The notes beneath the pieces are model-generated. The model saw only the letters and a list, made by a program, of their open reading frames with translations, was not told the origin of the DNA and made no database searches. A program made the position numbers and the translations under genes. From NCBI RefSeq assembly GCF_027853915.1, contig NZ_JAQGLA010000016.1:50947-114946 (forward strand): a stretch of 64,000 bases of DNA, written 5' to 3'. Every line of letters begins with the position of its first letter. The first letter of the stretch is position 1. This document shows, one piece after another, positions 44,268 to 53,834 of this stretch. Source of the stretch: Saccharopolyspora oryzae. Its GTDB lineage: Bacteria > Actinomycetota > Actinomycetes > Mycobacteriales > Pseudonocardiaceae.

Positions 44268-44506
44268 CGCGCACCTGCCATCGGCGGAAGTCCTGCGCGC
44301 GCTCGAGCCGCCGCGTTGCAGCCGGGACAGGTTGGCCACAACCACGCCATCTCACCGGTAGATGCCATCACGGTCTGCTCGCACAGGGTCGTGACCTCGA
44401 TGCCGTCCGGATAGATCGACGAGCCAGATGGACGCTCGTCAGTGCTTGCGTGCCGCTGCCCCTCAGCTGGAACCCAGTGGAACGGGTGAGGCTGGTAGTT
44501 GCTCAT
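44264..44506 (-). CDS. Small zinc-finger-like protein
   Basis: 80 aa from the ATG at 44506, after CAGGAGG. It has the start FHWVPAEGQRHA and the tail WPTCPGCNAAA that mark a small family in Saccharopolyspora and Amycolatopsis, annotated as zinc finger. An earlier Cys (TTLCEQTV) plus the CPGC pair could bind zinc. It is divergent from the 44696 gene, first of an overlapping three-gene operon. Confidence 0.7.
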   Translation of the reverse strand: MSNYQPHPFHWVPAEGQRHASTDERPSGSSIYPDGIEVTTLCEQTVMASTGEMAWLWPTCPGCNAAARARAGLPPMAGAR

Positions 44507-44549
44507 GGTGACCTCCTGCGGTGATCTGGCCACGGCGAGCATGTCGAGG

Positions 44550-44591
44550 TTTCGAGAACCAAACAAGAAACAAAAGCAAGATTTCTCGAAA
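44550..44591. promoter_or_regulatory. Inverted repeat in the divergent promoter region
   Basis: TTTCGAGAA (44550-44558) and TTCTCGAAA (44583-44591) are exact inverted copies, 24 bp apart. The left one is part of GGTTTCGAGAACC. The interval is A-rich (AAACAAGAAACAAAAG), unlike the genome. It lies between two divergent small-gene operons and is a likely binding site for the nearby XRE regulator. Confidence 0.5.
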
Positions 44592-44695
44592 AGACCACCC
44601 TTGCGAGGCAAGCAAGGACTATGGTTCGTGTCGTTAGCTAGTGCTTGCGCGAACGGTGCGCACTTGGTTCACTGCTCACTGGCAAGGAGACCGAA

Positions 44696-44896
44696 ATGCG
44701 ACTGACCCACCTCGGCACCACGAGCGGCGGCGGAGGCTGCCCGGAGCTGTACGAAACCGACCGGGGCACTTACGTCGTGCAGGGAACCCGGATCACCGAC
44801 GCGGATGCGTTGGCGGCGCTGCGCGAGCGCGGGCTGCCGGACCACGAAACCGCAGTCGAGATTCCCAAGGCCCTGCTGCGTTTCGCGAGGGACTGA
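44696..44896 (+). CDS. Small conserved protein of the XRE/DUF397 module
   Basis: 66 aa from the ATG at 44696, after AAGGAGA. It reads MRLTHLGTTSGGGGCPELYE and YVVQGTRITDADAL, a small protein often found directly before DUF6879 genes in actinomycetes. Function unknown. It is followed after 2 bp by the DUF6879 gene. Confidence 0.75.
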   Translation: MRLTHLGTTSGGGGCPELYETDRGTYVVQGTRITDADALAALRERGLPDHETAVEIPKALLRFARD

Positions 44897-44898
44897 TC

Positions 44899-45429
44899 AT
44901 GGTGGAACTTGTTTCAGGTTCGGAGTTCGACAGACTGTTCCAGTCGTTCCGTGCCACGGCATTCCGCTTGGAGACCCAAGGCGTCTACCGGGAACCGGTC
45001 GAGGACGAGCCGCTGCGGCGCTTTCTGAACGGCGAACCCCCGGACGATGCGTGGTTGACCCCGTGGATCGACAACGTCCGTGCCGCGACGAGTGAAGGGC
45101 GCAGGTTTCAACGGGTGCGGGTTCTCACCGAGCCGTTGACGGACTACCTGCGGTTCGAGATGGATCTGGCGCTGCGCGCGAACCTACCGGCAGGTGAGGA
45201 GATCCGAAGCTTGTCGATGTCAGAAGCCGAGTCTCTCGGGTTGCCCCTGGGAACCGACTTCTGGATGTTCGATGAGGAGCAGGTCGGCGTGATGCATTTC
45301 GGGGACCGGGGCATGCTCGGACTTGAGATGATCACTGATGCCGCCAGGATCGAGCAGTATCAGCGGTGGCGGGACCGGGCTTGGAGTGCTGCGGCGCCAG
45401 CTGAGGAATGGGCAGTGCTGGTGCAGTGA
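44899..45429 (+). CDS. DUF6879 family protein
   Basis: 176 aa from the ATG at 44899. The family pattern is clear: SGSEFDRLFQSFRATAFRLE, then RVRVLTEPLTDYLRFEM and the end DFWMFDEEQVGVMHFGDRGM. These proteins accompany Scr1-type XRE regulators and DUF397 proteins in Streptomyces and relatives, and may be toxin-like or signalling partners. It is co-transcribed with the 66-aa gene and precedes the XRE gene by 12 bp. Confidence 0.8.
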   Translation: MVELVSGSEFDRLFQSFRATAFRLETQGVYREPVEDEPLRRFLNGEPPDDAWLTPWIDNVRAATSEGRRFQRVRVLTEPLTDYLRFEMDLALRANLPAGEEIRSLSMSEAESLGLPLGTDFWMFDEEQVGVMHFGDRGMLGLEMITDAARIEQYQRWRDRAWSAAAPAEEWAVLVQ

Positions 45430-45441
45430 GGAAGAGGAGAC

Positions 45442-46290
45442 GTGACCAGTTTCGAGCAGCGACGGCAGGAATTCGGCGAGCGCTTGCGCCGCTTCCGAGA
45501 TGAAGCGGGCATGACCGGCCGCGAACTGGCGTCGGCGTTGGGCTGGCCACACTCGAAGATCTCCAAGCTGGAGAACGGTAAGCAGACAGCTGAGGATTCG
45601 GACGTTCGCCAGTGGCTCGATGCCCTTGGGGCGTCCGAGTCCTCGGTTGAGCAGATGCTCGAAGCGCTCTCCGAACTGCGGATCAGCAAAGCCGCGTGGA
45701 GAGCGCAGCTGCGCGCCGGTCACCGTGCACGGCAGCAGCAAAGCTTCGACAATGAGCACGCCGCGACTCGCATTCGCAACGTTGAATTCGGGGTCGTGCC
45801 TGGGCTGCTTCAGACAGCCGACTACGCCCGTGCGGTGTTCCGAACTCAAGCGGAACTCCTCCAGGTACCCGATTCAGACGTCGAGGCGTCAGTGCGGGTT
45901 CGTCTGCAACGGCAGCAAGTGCTCTACCAGGGCAAAGACATCGAAATTATCGTGTCCGCGCACGCGCTGCGGCACCCGGTAGCGCCGCCGGATGCCATGC
46001 TCGGCCAGCTTGACAGGCTTGGGTCCGCCGCTGACATTCCAGGTCTGCGGTTCGGAGTGCTGCCCGAGTTTCGACGACTGCCCAATATCACGATGAACGG
46101 ATTCGTCGTGCTCGACGACCTGGTTCAGGTTGAGCACGTCTCCGCTGAACTCACCATCGACGACCCTGAACAGGTCGCCATCTACAACAGGCTCATGGAC
46201 CGACTGTGGCAGGTGGCCTGCGAGGGCGAGGACGCCCGCGCCATCCTGCAGGGGCTTGCCGCAGAGTACCGGCGCCAGATCGAGGAATGA
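45442..46290 (+). CDS. XRE family regulator, Scr1/DUF5753 type
   Basis: 282 aa. An N-terminal helix-turn-helix (MTGRELASALGWPHSKISKLENGKQ) is followed by the DUF5753 domain (EFGVVPGLLQTADYARAVF and later AALRH-like HALRHPVAPPDAM). This is the regulator type paired with DUF397 proteins in actinomycete antitoxin-like or developmental systems. The GTG at 45442 follows GAGGAAGAGGAG. Its stop overlaps the DUF397 ATG (ATGA). Confidence 0.92.
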   Translation: MTSFEQRRQEFGERLRRFRDEAGMTGRELASALGWPHSKISKLENGKQTAEDSDVRQWLDALGASESSVEQMLEALSELRISKAAWRAQLRAGHRARQQQSFDNEHAATRIRNVEFGVVPGLLQTADYARAVFRTQAELLQVPDSDVEASVRVRLQRQQVLYQGKDIEIIVSAHALRHPVAPPDAMLGQLDRLGSAADIPGLRFGVLPEFRRLPNITMNGFVVLDDLVQVEHVSAELTIDDPEQVAIYNRLMDRLWQVACEGEDARAILQGLAAEYRRQIEE

Positions 46291-46481
46291 TCGGCGTGAC
46301 GATCACGAACTGGCGGAAGTCCAGTCGTAGCGGGACTCACAACTGCGTCGAAGTCGGGCGGTGTGGCGACGGTGCTGCAGTTCGGGACACCAAGGATCGC
46401 TCTGCGGGACACTTGACCGTTGACCGCGAGCGGTGGTCGGATTTCCTCGCCGCGGTAAAGACGGACAAGTTCGGCTACTGA
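46287..46481 (+). CDS. DUF397 domain protein
   Basis: 64 aa. Single DUF397 domain: WRKSSRSGTHNCVEVGR then VRDTKDRSAGHLTVDRERWSDFL. The ATG overlaps the XRE stop by 4 bp. DUF397 proteins act as partners or antagonists of Scr1-type regulators in Streptomyces. Confidence 0.93.
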   Translation: MIGVTITNWRKSSRSGTHNCVEVGRCGDGAAVRDTKDRSAGHLTVDRERWSDFLAAVKTDKFGY

Positions 46482-46562
46482 ACGCGCGTTTGGCGAAGAG
46501 CTGGCGGTGATGGGGATCAGCTTCGGTAATGCTCGCGAAGCCTGTTCCGAGGTGGTGGTCGG

Positions 46563-47165
46563 GTGAACCGGCCCGCGATCCTGATCGACATCGGCGGTGT
46601 CCTCGTCCCCGACCACCTGACCGCAGCCGCTGCGGAGTGGAGCACCCGGCTCGGGGTGTCCCAACCCGCCTTCCGCTCCGCGCTCTTCGGTGGAAACGAC
46701 GATCAGGTGCTCATCGGCCGCACCAGCGAGGAAGCTTGGTGGGACATCGTCCGGGACCGGCTCGGCATCGGTCCTGACCTGATCGAGGCGATCCGTTGCG
46801 ACCTGGCGTCCAGGGAGGTGTGGGACGGCACCCTCGTGGAGTGCCTGCGCAGCCTTCGCGGTTCGGCGAAGACTGCCATCCTCAGCAACACCTGGCCCCA
46901 GATGCGCACCCGAATGTCGAACGCCGGCCTCCTCGACGTGGTCGACGCCATCGTCCTGTCCTGTGAGATCGGGTACGCCAAGCCCGATCCGCGTAGCTAC
47001 CTCGCTGCCCTCCAACGCCTGGATGCCCGTCCCTCGGAGACCCTCTTCATCGACGACACTCCAGGACACGTCGCGACCGCGAGGTCGCTCGGCATGGCCG
47101 GACACGTGCACACAAGCACTAGCGACACCCTCGCCCGGATCCAGGAATTCGTACAGCCGGGCTGA
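46563..47165 (+). CDS. HAD family hydrolase
   Basis: 200 aa. HAD-IA fold with IDIGGVLVPD as motif I (second Asp replaced by Gly, a common state in this branch), ILSNTWP as motif II, and KPDPRSY plus FIDDTPGHV as motifs III and IV. Small-molecule phosphatase or phosphonatase-like activity is expected, substrate unknown. GTG at 46563. Confidence 0.85.
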   Translation: MNRPAILIDIGGVLVPDHLTAAAAEWSTRLGVSQPAFRSALFGGNDDQVLIGRTSEEAWWDIVRDRLGIGPDLIEAIRCDLASREVWDGTLVECLRSLRGSAKTAILSNTWPQMRTRMSNAGLLDVVDAIVLSCEIGYAKPDPRSYLAALQRLDARPSETLFIDDTPGHVATARSLGMAGHVHTSTSDTLARIQEFVQPG

Positions 47166-47286
47166 TACCGCGCGGTCAGCCGTCGGGTGGCTGCGGAGGC
47201 ACCTGGACATCGCGAGCCGAGAATGAGTACCGAGCAGCACTTGTAGCGTCCACGTCGAGCCCGGTGAGGAAAAGGTTGCGAGGAGG

Positions 47287-47760
47287 ATGGTTTTGGCCGG
47301 TGGGGCAGGGGAATCCGGTTGTTTGGCCTGCGATCTGACATCCGGGGCGGTTCGGGTTCCTGGCGGGCGGGTGCACGAGACCCGGCATTGGGTGGTCGAG
47401 CACTGCGTCGGGCCGCTAGGGGTGGGCACGTTGCTGGTCAAGCCATTTCGGCATGTTCTGCACCTCGCGGAGGTGAGCGCGGGGGAAAGCGCTGAGCTCG
47501 GGCCGCTGTTGCAACGCGTGGCTGCGGCGGTCGAGGAGGTCGTGCGCCCGGAGCAGGTGTACACGTGCTTGTGGTCGCATTCGGGCGGTGTTCCGGGGCA
47601 CGTCCACTTCGTGGTGCAGCCCGCCACCCGTGATCTGATGGCTCGGTTCGGCGCGTACGGGCCTGCGCTGCAGGTGGCGATGTTCGGCGCAGGCGAAGTG
47701 CCGGACGAAATTGCGGTGGCGGCGATCTGCGACCGGTACCGCGCGGTTCTCGGTTCCTGA
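47287..47760 (+). CDS. HIT-like domain protein
   Basis: 157 aa. The histidine triad shows as HSGGVPGHVHFVVQP (H-x-H), and earlier CLACDLTSG resembles the CxxC start of HIT proteins. The family hydrolyses or transfers nucleotides. The ATG at 47287 sits directly after GAGGAGG; TTG at 47293 has better spacing. Confidence 0.75.
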   Translation: MVLAGGAGESGCLACDLTSGAVRVPGGRVHETRHWVVEHCVGPLGVGTLLVKPFRHVLHLAEVSAGESAELGPLLQRVAAAVEEVVRPEQVYTCLWSHSGGVPGHVHFVVQPATRDLMARFGAYGPALQVAMFGAGEVPDEIAVAAICDRYRAVLGS

Positions 47761-47854
47761 CGCCGCCACCGCCGGTTTCAGTGCAGGACTGCGGTGACCC
47801 GGATCGGCAGTGGCGGTCGTGCAGGTTGGTGGTCGACTCCGAGTGAGGTCCGGA

Positions 47855-48343
47855 TCAGGGCTGGTAGCGGGCGGCGATCTTGGTGACCTGGCCGTTGTCG
47901 TCGAGCCAGATCTTGGCCGACTGGTTGTGCTGCTGGATGAAGTCGTCCCTGCTGATCGGAACTACTCCCAGTCCCTCCGAGTCGAGCTGGGGCTCGGCGG
48001 TCGGCGTGCCACCTGCGAACGGGCTGAGGAACTGGACGTCCGGAGCGAGTGCGGCGACTTGGGTGGGCCCGCCCCCGGGAACCGTGTGGGGTGCCCCGTT
48101 GGTGGAGTCGTCCCACTTGCCTTCGACGTAGGAGACCATCCAACTGCTGCCGTTCCTGGCGAACTCGAGATCGACGGCGATGTCGACGGCGTGGACGTTC
48201 GAGTCCATGACGTTCGCGGCGCCCACCGCCGATCCAGGTGCGGGCGGCGGCTGCTCGGCCATGGACGTGCACCCGCCCACGAACACAGCTGCGGCCAGCA
48301 GCCCACCAGGGATCAGAACGGCCATGCGATTGATCTTGCGCAT
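47855..48343 (-). CDS. Lipoprotein of unknown function
   Basis: 162 aa from the ATG at 48343, preceded by GCAGGAG. Signal peptide MRKINRMAVLIPGGLLAAAVF with lipobox VGGC. The mature part has a small beta-rich region (VDIAVDLEFARNGSSWMVSY) and ends KIAARYQP. No family recognised. Confidence 0.75.
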   Translation of the reverse strand: MRKINRMAVLIPGGLLAAAVFVGGCTSMAEQPPPAPGSAVGAANVMDSNVHAVDIAVDLEFARNGSSWMVSYVEGKWDDSTNGAPHTVPGGGPTQVAALAPDVQFLSPFAGGTPTAEPQLDSEGLGVVPISRDDFIQQHNQSAKIWLDDNGQVTKIAARYQP

Positions 48344-48508
48344 TCGTTTCTCCTGCGATCGGGAAGTTTTCCGACTCCTCAAACGGAAAGACGTCCGGGG
48401 ACCGCACTGGTTGCCTCCGGTACCGCTTCGGCATGGCGGCGGACATCAAAGACCACCGCTCCTGCGGCGGGTGGTTGAAGTTGTCCAGGCGTCAAAGGTG
48501 CACAGTGG

Positions 48509-48588
48509 AGAGACGGCCTTCAGTTGCGCTTGAACACTGGCGTGAGCACTGCTGCGCCTCAGTCGATCTGGGCATCGCGATCGGTCAC
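48509..48588 (-). pseudogene. Frameshifted, truncated AbiEii-type toxin remnant
   Basis: A GTG at 48588 overlaps the AbiEi stop in GTGA, exactly where AbiEii should begin, but reads only MTDRDAQID before TGA. In another frame the next bases give SAHASVQAQLKAVS, which resembles the start of actinobacterial AbiEii nucleotidyltransferases, and then resemblance ends. The toxin is lost here. Confidence 0.55.
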
Positions 48589-49142
48589 GTGAGCATCTCC
48601 AGTGCTTGAAGGATCGGGCCCTTGGCTCGCGGGAGCCGGGCGGCGGTCGCCATGAGTTCGGCGGGCTTGCCCCCTCGGCGGATCCACTCGCGCAGTGCGT
48701 CCCTGCCGAGTTCGTATCCGAGGTCCCCTCGGAGGCGGAACGCATCCGCGATGCATCGCTCGGGTGAGTAGAGGCCGATGTGGAGGTCGGATCCGGGGAT
48801 CGGGATCTCGGTGCGACCGAGGTCGAACGTCGTCTTGGCGAACAGGTGCCAGTTGATTGCGGCCTCGGTGGCGGGGATGCGGGCGCCGCGCGGGATGGCG
48901 ACGTCGAGGGCGTCCGGGATGGCGTCGGTGAGATCGTGGAAGGCCAGTGCGGAGGTCAGGCAGATCGTCGCGTCAGGGCGGCGGGTCGCGGCCTCGATCC
49001 AGTCCCAGTCCGCGGCGGGAGCATCGGCCGGTCGGTAGATGCCGCGCGCGATGCGCTCGTACTGCCCTGACTGGGTCGCTCGGTAGAGGCTGCTCTTGGA
49101 CATGCCCAGGTCCTGCGCGTCCTTCGGGCGCAGCGTCTCCAC
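48585..49142 (-). CDS. AbiEi-type antitoxin / transcriptional regulator (type IV TA)
   Basis: 185 aa from the GTG at 49142, 8 bp after GGGAGG. An N-terminal winged helix ([31 protein letters not shown]) is followed by the AbiEi C-terminal domain ([18 protein letters not shown] and [15 protein letters not shown]). In complete systems AbiEi represses its own promoter and neutralises the AbiEii nucleotidyltransferase. Only a remnant of AbiEii follows, so this is an orphan. Confidence 0.88.
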   Translation of the reverse strand: METLRPKDAQDLGMSKSSLYRATQSGQYERIARGIYRPADAPAADWDWIEAATRRPDATICLTSALAFHDLTDAIPDALDVAIPRGARIPATEAAINWHLFAKTTFDLGRTEIPIPGSDLHIGLYSPERCIADAFRLRGDLGYELGRDALREWIRRGGKPAELMATAARLPRAKGPILQALEMLT

Positions 49143-49168
49143 CTTCGCCACCTCCCTCTGGGGCAAAA

Positions 49169-49195
49169 TGTGTACAGCTAATCATATCTGTGTAC
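49169..49195 (-). promoter_or_regulatory. AbiEi promoter with tandem TGTGTAC sites
   Basis: TGTGTAC occurs at 49169 and 49189, 20 bp apart (two helical turns), and a -10-like TATGAT (minus strand, 49186-49181) sits between. This matches the expected layout of an AbiEi autoregulation operator. Confidence 0.5.
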
Positions 49196-49297
49196 GGTTC
49201 GTATCACCACGTCCTCGCTGCCAACTCTGTGCGGTTGGGCTCGGGGGTGGCGTGCCACGGTCGGCTGGAACTGATCGTGATGCCTGCGGTTCGGCCA

Positions 49298-49326
49298 TTG
49301 ACTGTGACAGCTTTGGTGTCACACTC
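49298..49326 (+). promoter_or_regulatory. Promoter of fadA with TGTGACA-N7-TGTCACA operator
   Basis: TTGACT at 49298-49303 is a good -35. TGTGACA (49303-49309) and TGTCACA (49317-49323) are a 7-7-7 inverted repeat that lies between -35 and the likely -10 (CACTCT region). Its core GTGACA-N7-TGTCAC has the same arm length and spacing as GTTACA-N7-TGTAAC before mcr. Confidence 0.6.
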
Positions 49327-49365
49327 TGGGTGGAGTACCTGCCGCAACGAGGAGGCACGCCGCAC

Positions 49366-50580
<1,215 letters not shown>

Positions 50581-50594
50581 AGGACGTACGACAC

Positions 50595-52808
50595 ATGAGC
50601 GAGCAGAACACCATCCGCTGGTCCTCCGACGCCGACGGCATCGTCGTGCTGACCCTGGACGACCCGCAGCAGCAGGCCAACACCATGAACACGCGCTACC
50701 AGCGCAGCATGGACGAAACCCTGCAGCGACTGGAGTCCGAGCGCGAGAACATCACCGGCGTCGTCATCACCTCCGCGAAGAGCACCTTCTTCGCCGGCGG
50801 TGACCTGCGCGAACTCGTCCAGGCCCGCAAGGCCGACGCCGCGCAGGTCGCCGAGAGCACCGCCGGCGTCAAGCAGCAGCTGCGCCGCCTGGAAACCCTC
50901 GGCGTGCCGGTCGTGGCCGCGCTCAACGGCACCGCGCTCGGCGGCGGCCTGGAGATCGCGCTGGCCTGCCACCACCGCATCGCGCTCAACGACCCCAAGG
51001 CCCGCTTCGGGTTCCCCGAGGTCACCCTGGGCCTGCTGCCCGGTGCGGGCGGCGTGGTCCGCTCGGTCCGGCTGCTGGGCATCGCCGACGCGCTGCTCAA
51101 CGTGCTGCTGCAGGGGCAGCGGCTGCGCCCGGAGAAGGCCGTCGAGGTCGGCATCGTCGACGAGCTCGTGGACACCCCCGAGCAGCTGCTGGAGCGCGCC
51201 AAGGAGTGGATCAAGGCCAACCCCGAGGCGGCCCAGCCGTGGGACAAGCCCGGCCACAAGATCCCCGGCGGCACCCCGTCGAACCCGAAGTTCGCCGCCA
51301 ACCTGCCCGCGTTCCCCGCGAACCTGCGCAAGCAGCTCAAGGGCGCCCCGCTGCCCGCGCCGAAGAACATCCTGGCCGCCGCGGTGGAGGGCTCGCAGGT
51401 CGACTTCGACACCGCGCTGACCATCGAGGGCCGCTACTTCGTGGAACTCGTGTGCGGGCAGACCGCGAAGAACATGAGCAAGGCGTTCTTCTTCGACCTG
51501 CAGCACATCAACTCCGGCGGCAGCCGCCCGTCCGGTGAGCCGACCTGGAAGGCCAAGAAGGTCGCCGTCCTCGGCGGCGGCATGATGGGCGCGGGCATCG
51601 CCTACGTCTGCGCCAAGGCCGGCATGCAGGTGGTGCTCAAGGACATCTCCCTCGAAGCGGCCGAGAAGGGCAAGGACTACTCGGTCAAGCTGGAGGAGAA
51701 GGCCGTCGCCCGCGGCCGCTCCACCCAGGAGAAGTCCGACGCGCTGCTGGCCCGCATCACGCCCACCGACCAGGTCGAGCCGCTGTCCGGCTGCGACCTG
51801 GTGATCGAGGCGGTCTTCGAGGACACCAAGCTCAAGCACCAGGTCTACGGCGAGATCCAGGACGTCGTCGACGGTGACGCGCTGATCGCCTCGAACACCT
51901 CGACGCTGCCGATCACCGGCCTGGCCGAGGGCGTGCGGCGCCGCGAGGACTTCATCGGCCTGCACTTCTTCTCGCCGGTGGACAAGATGCCGCTGGTGGA
52001 GATCATCTGCGGCGAGCACACCAGCGACAAGGCGCTGGCCCGCGCGTTCGACGTGGTGCAGCAGATCAAGAAGACGCCGATCGTGGTCAACGACAGCCGC
52101 GGCTTCTTCACCAGCCGGGTCATCGGCACCTTCCTCAACGAGGGCGTGTCGATGCTGGCCGAGGGCATCCACCCGTCGTCGATCGAGCAGGCCTCCTCGC
52201 AGGCCGGTTTCCCGGCGCCGGTGCTGCAGCTGTTCGACGAGCTGACCTTCACCCTGCCGCGCCGGATCCGCGACGAGTCCAAGCGCGCGGTCGAGGCGGC
52301 GGGCGGCACCTGGACGCCGCACCCGGCCGAGCAGGTGCTGGACCGGATGATCGACGAGTTCGACCGCAAGGGCCGCTCCAGCGGCGCCGGTTTCTACGAC
52401 TACGCCGACGGCAAGCGCACCGGTCTGTGGCCGGGGCTGGTCGAGCATTTCGGCACCGACCGCGATCCGTCCGAAGTGGACATCGTGGACCTCCAGGAGC
52501 GGATGCTGTTCGTGGAGGCGCTGGAAACCGTCAAGTGCTTCGACGAGGGCGTGCTGCGCTCGGTGCCGGACGCCAACATCGGCTCGATCTTCGGCATCGG
52601 CTTCCCGGCCTGGACCGGCGGCGTCGTGCAGTACGTCAACGGCTACCCCGGTGGCCTGGCCGGATTCGTGGCCCGCGCCAAGGAACTGGCCGAGCGCTAC
52701 GGCGACCGCTTCAACCCGCCGGCTTCCCTGGTGAAGCGCGCCGAGGCGGGCGAACCGCTCGACATCGGTGAGCCGGACAGCGGAATCGTCTCCGCCACGG
52801 CTGCCTGA
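50595..52808 (+). CDS. fadB: Multifunctional fatty-acid oxidation protein (enoyl-CoA hydratase / 3-hydroxyacyl-CoA dehydrogenase)
   Basis: 737 aa. Crotonase domain at the N-terminus with oxyanion-hole motifs (SAKSTFFAGGDLREL and NGTALGGGLEIALACH) and both catalytic Glu positions around GFPEVTLGLLPGAGG. The 3-hydroxyacyl-CoA dehydrogenase follows with the Rossmann motif VLGGGMMGAGIAYV near residue 322 and the LHFFSPVDKMPLVEI signature, where His is catalytic. It forms the trifunctional complex with FadA. A 17-bp hairpin ends the operon. Confidence 0.95.
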   Translation: MSEQNTIRWSSDADGIVVLTLDDPQQQANTMNTRYQRSMDETLQRLESERENITGVVITSAKSTFFAGGDLRELVQARKADAAQVAESTAGVKQQLRRLETLGVPVVAALNGTALGGGLEIALACHHRIALNDPKARFGFPEVTLGLLPGAGGVVRSVRLLGIADALLNVLLQGQRLRPEKAVEVGIVDELVDTPEQLLERAKEWIKANPEAAQPWDKPGHKIPGGTPSNPKFAANLPAFPANLRKQLKGAPLPAPKNILAAAVEGSQVDFDTALTIEGRYFVELVCGQTAKNMSKAFFFDLQHINSGGSRPSGEPTWKAKKVAVLGGGMMGAGIAYVCAKAGMQVVLKDISLEAAEKGKDYSVKLEEKAVARGRSTQEKSDALLARITPTDQVEPLSGCDLVIEAVFEDTKLKHQVYGEIQDVVDGDALIASNTSTLPITGLAEGVRRREDFIGLHFFSPVDKMPLVEIICGEHTSDKALARAFDVVQQIKKTPIVVNDSRGFFTSRVIGTFLNEGVSMLAEGIHPSSIEQASSQAGFPAPVLQLFDELTFTLPRRIRDESKRAVEAAGGTWTPHPAEQVLDRMIDEFDRKGRSSGAGFYDYADGKRTGLWPGLVEHFGTDRDPSEVDIVDLQERMLFVEALETVKCFDEGVLRSVPDANIGSIFGIGFPAWTGGVVQYVNGYPGGLAGFVARAKELAERYGDRFNPPASLVKRAEAGEPLDIGEPDSGIVSATAA

Positions 52809-52821
52809 TCAGCTGCAAGAG

Positions 52822-52860
52822 AAAGCGGCCCCGGATCTGTTTGATCCGGGGCCGCTTTCG
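52822..52860. terminator. Strong bidirectional terminator after fadB
   Basis: GAAAGCGGCCCCGGATC and GATCCGGGGCCGCTTTC form a perfect 17-bp stem with loop TGTTT, between convergent genes. Confidence 0.85.
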
Positions 52861-52874
52861 TGCAGCAGCCGGTC

Positions 52875-53717
52875 TCAGAGGAGGTTCTTGACCTTCTGGA
52901 CCGCCGGGTCCAGCGAACCGGTGATCTGGTGCACCGGCTTCGCGGGGACGCGGCTGGTGAGCTCGCCCGAGAGCTGGTCGGCGCCGCTGCCCAGGCCCTG
53001 GTCGAGCGCGGCCAGCGGCGGGATCTTGCCCACCGCGGGCACGAGCTGGTCCGGCTTCGGCAGCGGCATGACCTCGCCGGGCGCGTTGAGCGGGTTGCGC
53101 TGCAGCGTCGGGGCGACCACGCCGACCGGGCTGGCCACCGGCTCGGACTCGAAGCCCTGCGCGGCGGTCACGTCGACGGCGGTGTCGGCCGCGGACACGC
53201 CCTGGTGGTCGGGCTTGCGGGGACCGACCTCGGCGTCCAGCAGGGTGGAGTCGGCGTTCTTCTCGTGGAGCACGCCGATGTTCTCCGGGGCGGCCGAAAC
53301 GCCGATGGTCGGGCGCTCCTTGGTCATCTTCCCGGTCACGTCGTTGCCGGCGGCGAAGACGTGGCTCAGCGCCCGGTTCGCCTTGCCGGGGGCCAGCGGC
53401 GGACGACCGTCCTGCAGCTCACCGGCGACGCCGTGACCGGCCTCGGTGATCTCGGTCCCGACCTGCTTGATCAGGTTCGGGGATGTGGCTTGCAGCTGCG
53501 CGTCCGCGCACGGGGCCTTGACCGGGCTGAACCCGGGGCCCTTCTGCATCTGGCAGGCGTTGACCGGGGCGGTGATACCGACCTGGTCAGGAATCGACGA
53601 CAGGTCCGGCTTCGGCAGGTCGGTGGTCTCCGCAGCGGAGGCGGCACCGGTACCGACTGCGGCGAACCCCGCGGCCACAACGGCTGCCTTTACTGTGCGC
53701 GTGGTCCAGGGGCGCAA
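52875..53717 (-). CDS. Secreted protein, unknown
   Basis: 280 aa from a TTG at 53717, chosen because AGGAG sits 13 bp upstream and the frame then gives a clean signal peptide (LRPWTTRTVKAAVVAAGFAA, cleavage after TGAASA). The mature protein has two cysteines (NACQMQKG, APCADAQL), is Pro/Val-rich with several LPKPD-like units, and shows no enzyme motif. A cell-wall-associated structural role is possible. Confidence 0.75.
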   Translation of the reverse strand: MRPWTTRTVKAAVVAAGFAAVGTGAASAAETTDLPKPDLSSIPDQVGITAPVNACQMQKGPGFSPVKAPCADAQLQATSPNLIKQVGTEITEAGHGVAGELQDGRPPLAPGKANRALSHVFAAGNDVTGKMTKERPTIGVSAAPENIGVLHEKNADSTLLDAEVGPRKPDHQGVSAADTAVDVTAAQGFESEPVASPVGVVAPTLQRNPLNAPGEVMPLPKPDQLVPAVGKIPPLAALDQGLGSGADQLSGELTSRVPAKPVHQITGSLDPAVQKVKNLL

Positions 53718-53834
53718 GGTCTGTTCTCCTAGGGTCGGATGCGTTGGTACGGCGGAATCGTCATCGGAGATCAGAAAGACGACCTTGACCCTGCCGAGCG
53801 ACAAACGACCCGAACGAGTGACTTCAGGCGCTGA

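Noticed and set aside
49096..49365. N-terminal extension of the thiolase
   Set aside because: The ATG at 49366 has a ribosome site and matches the usual thiolase start; the extension crosses the promoter and operator.
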